64,000 nucleotides of DNA from Curvibacter gracilis ATCC BAA-807 (GTDB lineage Bacteria; Pseudomonadota; Gammaproteobacteria; Burkholderiales; Burkholderiaceae_C), in the NCBI RefSeq assembly GCF_000518645.1, contig NZ_KI912467.1:23960-87959 (forward strand). Reading direction: 5' to 3'. The notes under the pieces were generated by a model. It did not search any database. It was not told where the DNA came from and worked only from the letters and a program-made list of their open reading frames with translations. Position numbers and translations under genes: made by a program. Below are positions 35,701 to 42,762 of the stretch, one piece after another. The first letter of the stretch is position 1. Each line of letters starts with the position of its first letter.

Positions 35701-36240
35701 GACATCACCCGCCACCGCCGCCGGGAACAGGACCTGCGGCGGCTGGCGGCCACCGACTCGCTCACCGGCCTGAGCAACCGGGGCCATTTCATCGAACAGA
35801 TGGAGCGGGCCGTGCTGGCGGTGATGCAGGGCGGTGACGAGGGCTGCTTCCTGATGCTGGACCTGGACCACTTCAAGCACATCAATGACAGCCGTGGCCA
35901 TGCCGCGGGCGATGCGGTGCTGATCCATTTCGCCCAGGTGCTGCAGCACCACCTGCTGCGCGAGGGCGATCTGGCCGGTCGCCTCGGGGGCGAGGAGTTC
36001 GGCGTTCTGCTGCCCCACACCACCGCCGAGCAAGGCTTGGCCATTGGCGAGCGGCTGCGCGCCGCGGTGGCCGACTGCCTGATCGACGTGGGCTCGGCGG
36101 TGCCGGTGCGGCTCACGGTGAGCATCGGCCTGACCGTGTTGCACCAGGACTCGGCCCACGTGCTGGCGCTGGCCGACCAGGCGCTTTACCAGGCCAAGCA
36201 CCAGGGGCGCAACCGGGTGGTGTCGGCGTCTGCGCAGTGA
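32770..36240 (+). CDS. Membrane multi-PAS diguanylate cyclase
   Basis: 1156 aa from the ATG at 32770; the start is uncertain, and in-frame TTG 32830 is an alternative. TM1 about 46-66, a large periplasmic Cache-like sensor (about 70-315), TM2 about 322-342, then about five PAS/PAC units (boundaries read by eye, each ending in DIS/DVT/DTT/DIT-type linkers) and a C-terminal GGDEF domain. The active site is GGEEF at 1073-1077, with an inhibitory RxxD at 1064-1067 exactly five residues before it. It should synthesise c-di-GMP with product feedback. It is divergent from the ClC gene and convergent with ccoG. Confidence 0.9.
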   Translation: MLVTSNYKLRRGRALKAPATLTASDNPSAQGSTGPAVAARRWPRLGMTWGALLVLLLACVLYWVQLLHEQSEQRLNAQAQTRLRAAQLSSAMATLVGTQVAGLDYLARTLAQLEGEPDPGHARRMQAVRSAMQSFPEGSLVQIAVADAAGQVVYSTQTQGAPRPAVSIADREHFRVHTRGEPPALFISHPVLGRISGRWTLQFTFPVLRQGRFSGVVVLSVPPSYLSAKLREALTGGNDVALLVHQDGAYLARSRQEEQSMNRSVPASREFMARPERQHGEYQITSAIDGIERFYAWQRLSDYPMLVSVGLDRAAALAGVQRNIRDSLLRNGLSTALLLASAAWIACLFARVQREQGALQLQHQRYELALEGGALGAWALDVTTGTLSLDARLSATLGLKPGELEPTLDGLARRADALDWGRFRTALEAHLSGASERFEQVIRMQSSDGRACWIQWRGRCTRRDADGAALGLHGTLQDISTQRETEAARDELQKRLSKLMAQVPGVVYQYRLDPLQRASIPYASPGIERLFGVDASSVLHDAAPLARRIHPADQKTMEQAIAQSARDLTPWHGEYRLLLEGGGIRWLAGSANPEREADGGTLWHGYSQDVTDRHEVLEALRQSEERLRLTVAAVRDGLWSWDSAKNHIQLDARCMEILEHPAQESRIRFDVWAAHLHPEERERVIEQLQRHLALGEVFGLELRMRTQGGDWRWVELRGRVSQNGQQPGTQVIGTLSDISQRMAEAQLRQALLDNAGAILFIVNADGHIQLCNQRAIETFSEGGQPLVGRDIRFIHPDQASYEAFGQQYPAVRAGQEVQLDSLLRVASGALRWFSICGTLLDPAQADGALIWTLVDTTEQRQSEQALGAARVQLLEVIRHFPGGVLVQAADGTVLTVNPTLCELVGDGCTPEELIGLSRVEVRRRIGRCMLRSRPLRQFLEGQLGGQELELPDGRTLSIEQIRLGDEGTEQGRLWIVQDITRHRRREQDLRRLAATDSLTGLSNRGHFIEQMERAVLAVMQGGDEGCFLMLDLDHFKHINDSRGHAAGDAVLIHFAQVLQHHLLREGDLAGRLGGEEFGVLLPHTTAEQGLAIGERLRAAVADCLIDVGSAVPVRLTVSIGLTVLHQDSAHVLALADQALYQAKHQGRNRVVSASAQ
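32785..32801. promoter_or_regulatory. Partial match to the shared operator motif
   Basis: AATTACAAATTGCGAAG matches the first 17 bases of copy B in 15 positions, but the second TTACGCAA block is absent. It lies at the 5' end of the diguanylate cyclase reading frame, so it is a promoter site only if translation starts downstream, for example at TTG 32830. Confidence 0.3.
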
Positions 36241-36282
36241 GGCGATGCCGGGCCAGCGCAGAGCACCTCAGCGCTGGGCACC

Positions 36283-37749
36283 TCAGCGCGGCAGCACCAA
36301 GGTGGACGCCGTATCGGCATGCAGCACGGCCTCGCCTTGATCGGGCAGGCCTTGCAACTCGAAGCGGATCGGCACGATCTGCCCGGCCAGTGACCGGGCG
36401 GGCGCCGACGCCATGCGCACCCGCACCGACACCGTCTGGGCCCCTGCAGGCGCCAGCAGCACCGGCTCGGCATCGAGCAGGCTCAAGCCCTCGGCGCCGC
36501 TGACGTGCAACATCACGCGGTGCGGCCGGCCACTGGCGTTCATGAGTTGCAGCCGGTACAGGTTCTCCGCCTCGCCCTGCCCCACCTGGCGCGCCATCAC
36601 GCTGCGGTCGCGCATGGCGTTCAGGCGCAAGGTCGGGCGCTGCAACCAGCCCACCACCAGGGCCAGGCCCACCAGGCTCAGCAGACCGCCATACAGCCAG
36701 ACACGGGGGCGGGCCAGAGTCTGCCACCCTTGGGCCTGCTGGTCAGCCCCGCCTTCAAGCCCGCGTGGCGTGCTGAGTCGGATCAGCCCGCGCGGCGCCT
36801 TCAGCTGGTCCATCACCCGGTTGCAGGCATCGATGCAGGCGCCACAGGCAATGCAGGCGGCCTGCAGGCCCTGGCGGATGTCGATGCCCACCGGGCAGAC
36901 CTGCACGCACAGGGTGCAGTCCACGCAGGCGCCCTGGTTCAGCACACGGGCATCGCTGCCGCGCGGGCGCGAGCCACGGGGTTCGCCACGGCGGCTGTCG
37001 TAGGCCACGATCAGGGTGTCACGGTCCATCAGGGCGGCCTGGAAGCGGCCATAAGGGCACATGTGCTGGCACACCTTCTCGCGCAACACGCCGGCATGCA
37101 GGTAGGTGGCGGCGCCATAGAACAGCACCCAGAAGGCCTCCCAGGGGCCCAGCGTGCCCTGGGCCGCCGCCGGCAACAGGCTGCGGATGGGCGTGAAATA
37201 GCCCACCAGGGTGAGGCCCGTCCACAGGCCGATCAGCGCCCAGACCAGGTGCTTGCCACCGCGGCGCAGCAGCTTGCGCGGGCCCCAGGCCGCGGCATCC
37301 AGCCGCAGACGGGCCTGGCGGTCACCCTCGGTGCGGTGTTCGACCCATTGGAATATCTCGGTATAGACCGTCTGCGGACAACTGAAGCCGCACCACACCC
37401 GCCCGGCCAGGGTGGTGGCCAGGAACAGCAGCAAGGCGCTGAAGACCAGCAGGCCGGTGAGGTAGATCAGGTCTTGCGGAAACAGCACCGCGCCCAGCAG
37501 GTGGAAGCGGCGTCCGTCGAGATCGAACCAAATCGCGGGCAGCCCCTCCCAGGTGACCCAGGGCAGACCATAGAAAAGAACCTGGGTGGCCCAGACAAAG
37601 GCCCAGCGCCAGCGCGTGAACACCCCCTGGACCGAACGCGCCTGGATGCGCAGGCCCTCGGCCAGACCGGGGATTTCAGGGGGCAGGCCTGGGCCGGCAG
37701 AGCGGGCCAGGTGCAGGGTTTGGGCAGGCAGATGAGACAGATCAGACAT
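36283..37749 (-). CDS. ccoG: CcoG/FixG, cytochrome cbb3 oxidase accessory protein
   Basis: 488 aa. About five TM helices, a GFSCPQTVYTEIFQW motif (121-135), and two ferredoxin-type [4Fe-4S] sets: C275/C278/C281/C285 and C299/C302/C305/C309. A C-terminal IG-like FixG domain spans about 370-488. CcoG is a copper(II) reductase needed for CuB loading of cbb3 oxidase. Normally it sits beside ccoNOP and ccoIS; none of these is in the window, so it is displaced or at the edge of a split cluster. A degenerate FNR box lies upstream. Confidence 0.93.
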   Translation of the reverse strand: MSDLSHLPAQTLHLARSAGPGLPPEIPGLAEGLRIQARSVQGVFTRWRWAFVWATQVLFYGLPWVTWEGLPAIWFDLDGRRFHLLGAVLFPQDLIYLTGLLVFSALLLFLATTLAGRVWCGFSCPQTVYTEIFQWVEHRTEGDRQARLRLDAAAWGPRKLLRRGGKHLVWALIGLWTGLTLVGYFTPIRSLLPAAAQGTLGPWEAFWVLFYGAATYLHAGVLREKVCQHMCPYGRFQAALMDRDTLIVAYDSRRGEPRGSRPRGSDARVLNQGACVDCTLCVQVCPVGIDIRQGLQAACIACGACIDACNRVMDQLKAPRGLIRLSTPRGLEGGADQQAQGWQTLARPRVWLYGGLLSLVGLALVVGWLQRPTLRLNAMRDRSVMARQVGQGEAENLYRLQLMNASGRPHRVMLHVSGAEGLSLLDAEPVLLAPAGAQTVSVRVRMASAPARSLAGQIVPIRFELQGLPDQGEAVLHADTASTLVLPR

Positions 37750-37794
37750 GCACCCGATGGTGCGACGCCTTCATCTGATCCTTAAGATGCAGTT

Positions 37795-37808
37795 TTATTG
37801 AAAATCAA
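37795..37808. promoter_or_regulatory. Possible FNR/ANR box upstream of ccoG
   Basis: TTATT-GAAA-ATCAA matches TTGAT-N4-ATCAA in 8 of 10 positions, 46 bp upstream of ccoG. cbb3 maturation genes are often FNR-controlled, which makes the weak match plausible. Confidence 0.35.
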
Positions 37809-37855
37809 CAAGATCAGATTGCGAGGCCACTCTGCGGTCCACTCTTCCCGCCCCG

Positions 37856-38266
37856 TCAAAGGGCTTCCGCACAAAATACCGCTGGCGTCACGATTCGGGT
37901 GCGGCCGATGTGCCGACGCTGAAGCAGTCCTGCGCGGTGGTCACCCGTGACCAGATAGTCCGCCTCACCGGCAACAGCCATGCCCAACAGAAATGCATCA
38001 AACGGATCGTCTGTTTCGGGACCGGTTGGCAAGGTGTTCAGAACCAGCGCCCGCTGCAGGTTGTTCACCATGGCTCCAACGCGGTGCGGCTGCAGGACGG
38101 CCTTGAATTTGGGATAGCGACTCGCTCGCCGGACTTCTTCCAGTTGAATCTGCGAAGTGACCACTTCGAAGCGAGCCGCACGCCAAGCTCGGTAGATCAC
38201 ATCCGGCAACCCACGCGGCGAAAGCAAGGCACTCAGCAGGACATTGGTGTCCAGCACGACACGCAT
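37856..38266 (-). CDS. PIN-domain toxin, second TA module
   Basis: 136 aa. VVLDTNVLLSALLSP at the N-terminus (Asp6), E43/E44 in QLEEVRRAS, and D86-D87 and D90 in ETDDPFDAFLLGMAVAGEADYLVTGDHR. This is the arrangement of the PIN_3 putative toxin group. A metal-dependent RNase is expected. Its ATG overlaps the stop of the upstream ribbon-helix-helix-like gene (ATGA), so the two are translationally coupled. It is unrelated in sequence to the PIN toxin at 4.5 kb. Confidence 0.85.
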   Translation of the reverse strand: MRVVLDTNVLLSALLSPRGLPDVIYRAWRAARFEVVTSQIQLEEVRRASRYPKFKAVLQPHRVGAMVNNLQRALVLNTLPTGPETDDPFDAFLLGMAVAGEADYLVTGDHRAGLLQRRHIGRTRIVTPAVFCAEAL

Positions 38267-38508
38267 CAGTGACTACGTGCCCACTGCACTGCCTCCTCCA
38301 CGATGGACGTCAAATCCATCTCACTGACCTCGGCGTTGTTGGCTTTGGCCTGCTTGGCCGTCAATTCAAGAATGTGCGACCGCACGGCCTCTTCGATGAA
38401 GCGCGAGAGATCGCCCTTGCGGCCGCCGCCCTGGCTGGCGATGAACATCCGAACCGATTGGTCCGTGTCAGGAGAGACTGCAATATTCCAGCGGACAGTA
38501 GGCTGCAT
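38266..38508 (-). CDS. Ribbon-helix-helix-like antitoxin
   Basis: 80 aa from the ATG at 38508; the longer frame to 38691 has an implausible leader. QPTVRWNIAVSPDTDQSVRMFIASQ is a strand-helix start typical of RHH antitoxins, followed by GRKGDLSRFIEEAVRSHIL and a helical C-terminus that would cover the toxin. It should bind DNA as a dimer and autorepress. Divergent from the MocR gene. Confidence 0.8.
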   Translation of the reverse strand: MQPTVRWNIAVSPDTDQSVRMFIASQGGGRKGDLSRFIEEAVRSHILELTAKQAKANNAEVSEMDLTSIVEEAVQWARSH

Positions 38509-38652
38509 GATGAACTCGACAAATCGTAGGTTGGTATTTATACGCCCAGCTTGATGTTCAAGCTCGACCCCAGGGATTCCGTGAACACTCAGATTCTGGA
38601 ATCGAAGAGTCCTTGCACTGAAGATCAACAATGTAATTTGAGTCAAATTTGA

Positions 38653-40098
38653 ATGCGACCCCCTATGCGCGAGCTGCACCGTTACGAACAACTGGCCGAA
38701 GAACTGGCCGAAGGCATGCGCAGCGGCGTGCTGCGCGCCGGCGAGCGCTTGCCCTCGGTGCGCGAGACCTGCCAGCGCCGGGGCGTGAGCCCCTCCACCG
38801 TGTTCCAGGCCTATGCGCTGCTGGAGTCGCGGGGCCTGGTGGAGACCCGCCCCCGTTCAGGCTTTTACGTGCGCGCCCAAGCCCAGGCCGCCCGCGCCAT
38901 GCCCCTGATGGCGTCGCCCCAGGCCGAGGCCCGGCCGGTGGCGGTGAGCGAGCTGGCCTTTGCCCTGCTGGGCAGCACGCGGGATGCCGAGGTGGTTCCC
39001 CTGGGCTCGGCCTTTCCGGCGCCGCACCTGTTTCCGTTTGACAGCCTGGCGCGCTGCGGTGCTCGGGCGATGCGCCGGGTCAAGCCGGTGCAGATCACCA
39101 GCGCCCTGACGGCCGGCGACGAGGGCCTGCGCCAGGCCCTGTTGCGGCGCTACACCCTGCAGGGCATTGCCTTGGCCGACGAAGAGCTGGTGATCACCAA
39201 CGGCGCCATGGAAGCGCTGAACCTGTGCCTGCAGGCCGTGACCCGCCCGGGCGACGTGGTGGTGGTGGAGTCGCCCACCTTCTACGCCGCCCTGCAGGCG
39301 CTGGAGCGCCTGAACCTGCGCGCCGTGGAGGTGGCGACCGACCCGCAGCACGGTGTGGACCTGGCTGCGCTGGACGAACTGCTGCAGCGCCAGAAGGTGG
39401 CGGCCTGCTGGTTCATGCCCAACTTCCAGAACCCGCTGGGGGCCCTGATGCCCACCGAGCGCAAACAGGCCCTGGTGGAGCTGCTGGCGCGCCACCACGT
39501 GGCCCTGATCGAAGACGATGTGTATGGCGAGCTGTACACCGGGGTGCAGCGCCCGCTTCCGGCCAAGGCCTTTGACCGCCACGGGCTGGTGCTGCATTGC
39601 TCGTCGTTCTCGAAGTGCCTGGCCCCTGGCTACCGGGTGGGCTGGGCCGCCGCTGGCCGCCATGGCGCCGCAGTGCAGCGGCTGAAGATGATGAGCTCGC
39701 TGGCCACCTCGCTGCCGCCGCAGCGCGCCCTGGCCGAGTACCTGGCTCAAGGGGGCTACGACCGGCACCTGCGCCACCTGCGCACGGCCCTGGCCGCCCA
39801 GCACGAACACGCCCTGACCTTGATCGACCAGAGCTTTCCAGCCGGCACGCGGGTCACCCGACCGGCCGGGGGCTATTTTCTGTGGCTGGAACTGCCGGCC
39901 CAGGTCGACGCCTTGCGCCTGCACGAACTGGCCCGCCTGCAGGGCATCAGTTGCGCGCCAGGCGTGCTGTTCTCGGCCGACCGCCGCTTCAACCACCACC
40001 TGCGGCTGAACATCGGCCACCCGGGCGATGCGCGCTTTGACGGCGCGCTGCGCACGCTGGGGCACCTGGCCACGGGCTTGAACAACGCCCGGGCCTGA
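38653..40098 (+). CDS. MocR-type GntR regulator with aminotransferase domain
   Basis: 481 aa. The GntR winged helix (about 5-75: YEQLAEELAEGMRSGVLRAGERLPSVRETCQRRGVSPSTVFQAYALLESRGLV) is joined to a fold-type I aminotransferase domain. The PLP pocket is intact: FMPNFQNPLG, IEDDVYGEL, and the Schiff-base Lys in SSFSKCLAPGYRVGW. MocR proteins use PLP with an amino acid as co-effector; known members control PLP synthesis, GABA or taurine use. The target here is unknown. ATG at 38653; the ATG four codons later is also possible. Confidence 0.93.
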   Translation: MRPPMRELHRYEQLAEELAEGMRSGVLRAGERLPSVRETCQRRGVSPSTVFQAYALLESRGLVETRPRSGFYVRAQAQAARAMPLMASPQAEARPVAVSELAFALLGSTRDAEVVPLGSAFPAPHLFPFDSLARCGARAMRRVKPVQITSALTAGDEGLRQALLRRYTLQGIALADEELVITNGAMEALNLCLQAVTRPGDVVVVESPTFYAALQALERLNLRAVEVATDPQHGVDLAALDELLQRQKVAACWFMPNFQNPLGALMPTERKQALVELLARHHVALIEDDVYGELYTGVQRPLPAKAFDRHGLVLHCSSFSKCLAPGYRVGWAAAGRHGAAVQRLKMMSSLATSLPPQRALAEYLAQGGYDRHLRHLRTALAAQHEHALTLIDQSFPAGTRVTRPAGGYFLWLELPAQVDALRLHELARLQGISCAPGVLFSADRRFNHHLRLNIGHPGDARFDGALRTLGHLATGLNNARA

Positions 40099-40100
40099 GT

Positions 40101-40757
40101 TCAACCGAACGCAGGGGTGGCCGGCTTGTTGACCGGCTTGCCGGCCGCAGCCCAGGCGTCAAAACCGCCGGCAATCGATTGGACGTGGACATAGCCCATG
40201 TCCAGCAGCGAGGCGGCGGCCAGCGCGGCGCGGCCACTGGTCTCAGAGCCTGTTCACGATCTCGCACGGGCCGCGTTGAAGCGCAATCGGGATGAGTGGG
40301 TGGCCCGGATGCGCCGCATGGGCCTGTGCCCATGCAAGCAGTCGGGGCGCCATCAATCCGAGTTCGGGCCCGATTTCGCTCCAACCCTTCGGGCAGTGGC
40401 CTTTTCGGGCGGTCTGCGGCGTTGCGGCGCTTGTCGATAGCCGGGCTATCGACGGCGCACCGCGCCTTGCATCCCATCCCGAAAAGACCGCTGCGCGACC
40501 CGTGGGAGATCGTGAACAGGCTCTTACAGCACAACCCGCAGATCCCGCCGCTGCAGCGAAGGGTCGGCCGCCAGCTTGAACTCGAGCATGCCGCGCGAAA
40601 AATGCACGGCGCCCGGGATGTGGCCGGCGGCAAACTCGTCAGCCTCGCGCACATCGATCAGCACATCGGCATCACGCAGGGCCTGCTCGGCCGCGTCCAG
40701 ACCGACTTCGGTGATGCGGGCCTTGGCGGCCTGCACCAGATCCAGAGGGGTTTTCAT
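40101..40757 (-). pseudogene. Rhodanese-like sulfurtransferase interrupted by an insertion
   Basis: The N-terminal half starts at the ATG at 40757 (GGAG upstream) and reads KTPLDLVQAAKARI, VLIDVREADEFAAGHIPGAVHFSRGMLEF up to LRVVL, where a TAA is created at the element boundary (40526). The C-terminal half resumes in a continuous frame at 40244 (ETSGRAALAAASLLDMGY, then GGFDAWAAAGKP) and stops at 40101-40103. The lost residues are those of the active loop, where YC is expected before ETSGR. The catalytic Cys is thus missing and the protein must be inactive. The break is the 280-bp element 40245-40524. It was the last gene of the RND operon. Confidence 0.85.
40245..40524. mobile_element. 280-bp MITE-like element with ~31-bp inverted repeats
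   Basis: The ends are inverted repeats: AGAGCCTGTTCACGATCTC is perfect (19 bp) and the similarity runs to about 31 bp with two mismatches. There is an internal perfect 9-bp hairpin at 40433-40453. No transposase reading frame is recognisable, so it is non-autonomous. It lies inside the rhodanese gene. No clean target duplication is visible: TAA and TGA abut the inner 17-bp repeat core, or a few host bases were lost. From memory, repeats with these ends occur in other Burkholderiales genomes. Confidence 0.8.
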
Positions 40758-40796
40758 GGGGAACTCCAGGTGAGAGGTGAACATGGGGGGGCGCCA

Positions 40797-41129
40797 TCAG
40801 CCGCGCACCACGTTGCGCTGCAGCCGAAGGGCCACGGCACCCGGGCTGCGGCCGTTGACCAGTTGGGTGTAGCCGCAGCTTTGCAAGTACTGCCGGGCGC
40901 TTTCGGAGCGCATGCCCGATTGGCAGTACAGCACCAAGGGCTGGGCTTTGTCGGGCAGGTGCTGGGCCGCCAGGCGGGGCAAGTCGTTCAGGGGCAGGTT
41001 CAAGGCGCCTTCGACATGGCCCGATTGGTATTCGGCAGGGCTGCGCACGTCGACGACCAGCGCCCCCTCGGGCCAGGGCTCGGCGGCGGCGCTGCCACCC
41101 GCGCCGAGGAATTTCGAAAACCAGTTCAT
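40797..41129 (-). CDS. Rhodanese-like sulfurtransferase
   Basis: 110 aa from the ATG at 41129. A single rhodanese domain with VVDVRSPAEYQSGHVEGALNLPL and an intact active loop C-Q-S-G-M-R in LVLYCQSGMRSESA (catalytic Cys about 70). No clear signal peptide, although the N-terminal MNWFSKFLGAGG is amphipathic. It transfers sulfane sulfur, probably from persulfide or thiosulfate to thiols. It sits between the TolC gene and the broken rhodanese on the same strand. Confidence 0.9.
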   Translation of the reverse strand: MNWFSKFLGAGGSAAAEPWPEGALVVDVRSPAEYQSGHVEGALNLPLNDLPRLAAQHLPDKAQPLVLYCQSGMRSESARQYLQSCGYTQLVNGRSPGAVALRLQRNVVRG

Positions 41130-41148
41130 GGCGGAGCTCTCCATCACA

Positions 41149-42531
41149 TCAAAGATCGGGGTTGAGGGCCAGGCGGGCATTGACCCGGGCCAGGCTGCTT
41201 TCGTCAAGGCGGCCCAACAGGGCCTCCAGGCCCAGGCTCTGCTGCAGCACCTCGATGCGCCCTTGCATCAAGGCCAGTTCGGCCGCAGTGCTGTCATTTT
41301 CGGCATTCAGCAGATCCAGGGTGGTGCGGTCTCCCACGCTGCGCCCCAGCCGGGTGGCCGCCAGGCGGGCCCGGGCGGCCTGCAAGCCGGCTTGCAGGGC
41401 GGCAAGACGCGCGGGCGCGGTGTTCAAGCTCAACCAGGCGGAGCGGCTTTGCTGGCTGATCTGCAGCCGGGCCTGGTCCAGTTCAGCGCGCGCCTGTTCC
41501 ACGGCCTGCACGGCCTCTTGCTGACGCGCATCACGCCAGCCCCCGGTGTACAGGGGCACGCGCAATTGCAGGCCGATCATCTGCTGGCGGGCATCGTTGC
41601 TGGCCTGGCCATAGTCGCCCGACCCTGTCAGATGCTGGCGTGAGGCCTGGGCCACCAGGTCCAGCGAGGCCGAGGCGGCGGCACCGAGGCTGCGCACCTC
41701 AGCCTCGGCCACGGCCACCCGGGTCTGCAACAAGGCCAGGCCGGGGTGATCGGCCAGGGCCTGCTCGCGAACCTGCTCCAGCGGGGCTGGCGGGAGCGGC
41801 GCATCGGCGGCCGAGGGTGGGGCCAAGGGCAACTGAAGCCCGGGGAGGCCGCTGGATTCACGCAAGGTGGTGAGGGCCAGCTGCAAGGCGTTGTCGGCCT
41901 CCAGCACCTGGGCCTGCAGCGCCTGGGCCCGGGCTTCGGCCTCATGGATGTCGGTGACCGGGGCATCGCCCAGCCGAAAGCGGTCGCGGGCCTCGACCAG
42001 CATGCGCTGGACGGCCCGCGACTGGCTTTGCAGCAGGCTCAGCCGCCGGGCCGCCAGCACCGCTGCGAAGTAGCGCTGGCTGGTGTGCAGCATCAGGTTC
42101 TGGCGCGTGAGGCGGGCCTCCAGTTCGGCGGCCTCCGCGGCCTGCTCCAGCTGGGCGCTGCGGGCACGGCGCTCGCCATTGATCAGGGGCTGCCGCAGGC
42201 CCAGGGTCCATTGGCTGGCCCGCCCACTGTCGATCGAGGTACCGAACCAGACCCCGGTGGACTGGCCAAACCCAGGGGCCGAAAAGCCCGCGCCCGTCAT
42301 GGATGAACTGGCCGTCGTCAGGCCGGCACTGCCTGTGACTTCGATGCCGGGGCGCCACAAGGCACGCGCCTGCTCACGCCGCGGGGCCGCCTGCCCCGCC
42401 TGGGCCTGGGCCCGGGCGGCTTCGGGGTCGTTCTGGCCGGCGGCGCGCCAGACCTCCATCAGGTCGGCTGCCGGGGCGGACAGCGAGGCCAGCAGGGCCG
42501 CGGCCGCCAGCAGGGTCTTGGCGACTCGCAT
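41149..42531 (-). CDS. TolC-family outer-membrane efflux protein
   Basis: 460 aa. Signal peptide MRVAKTLLAAAALLASLSAPA, then two OEP repeats with long helical coiled coils (about 40-240 and 255-450) and strand segments (TLGLRQPLINGERR; IGLQLRVPLYTGG). It forms the outer-membrane duct for the RND pump encoded upstream in the same operon. Only 3 bp separate it from the DUF2892 gene. Confidence 0.9.
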   Translation of the reverse strand: MRVAKTLLAAAALLASLSAPAADLMEVWRAAGQNDPEAARAQAQAGQAAPRREQARALWRPGIEVTGSAGLTTASSSMTGAGFSAPGFGQSTGVWFGTSIDSGRASQWTLGLRQPLINGERRARSAQLEQAAEAAELEARLTRQNLMLHTSQRYFAAVLAARRLSLLQSQSRAVQRMLVEARDRFRLGDAPVTDIHEAEARAQALQAQVLEADNALQLALTTLRESSGLPGLQLPLAPPSAADAPLPPAPLEQVREQALADHPGLALLQTRVAVAEAEVRSLGAAASASLDLVAQASRQHLTGSGDYGQASNDARQQMIGLQLRVPLYTGGWRDARQQEAVQAVEQARAELDQARLQISQQSRSAWLSLNTAPARLAALQAGLQAARARLAATRLGRSVGDRTTLDLLNAENDSTAAELALMQGRIEVLQQSLGLEALLGRLDESSLARVNARLALNPDL

Positions 42532-42534
42532 GGC

Positions 42535-42744
42535 TCAGCAGCCGCCCGGCACACCCAGCTTGCGCAGGATGCTTTCCATCAGGCACCAGTGGGTGATGGC
42601 GCTTTGCAGCAGGTTGAGGCCGACAAAGGCCGTGAACGCCAGCCACCAGGTGCTGAGGAACAAAGGGCTGCCGGGCACGCCCAGGGCCAGTGACAGCAAG
42701 ATGAAGGTGCCGGCGACCAGGCGCACGATTTGCCACGATTTCAT
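42535..42744 (-). CDS. DUF2892 (YgaP-like) small membrane protein
   Basis: 69 aa with two TM helices (about 8-26 and 33-51) and the family C-terminus HWCLMESILRKLGV. The DUF2892 domain is found alone or fused to rhodanese (as in YgaP) and is linked to sulfur handling. Here it stands between the RND pump and TolC genes, with two rhodanese genes further down, which repeats that association as separate genes. Confidence 0.88.
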   Translation of the reverse strand: MKSWQIVRLVAGTFILLSLALGVPGSPLFLSTWWLAFTAFVGLNLLQSAITHWCLMESILRKLGVPGGC

Positions 42745-42762
42745 GAAAAGACTCCTTGGGAT

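Noticed and set aside
36263-36289. Direct repeat GCACCTCAGCGC twice between the cyclase and ccoG
   Set aside because: Two short copies only, partly inside the ccoG 3' end; no hairpin or mobile-element sign.
39989-40654. 221-aa minus-strand frame spanning the insertion
   Set aside because: Runs out of frame with the rhodanese and through the inverted-repeat element; no domain is visible.
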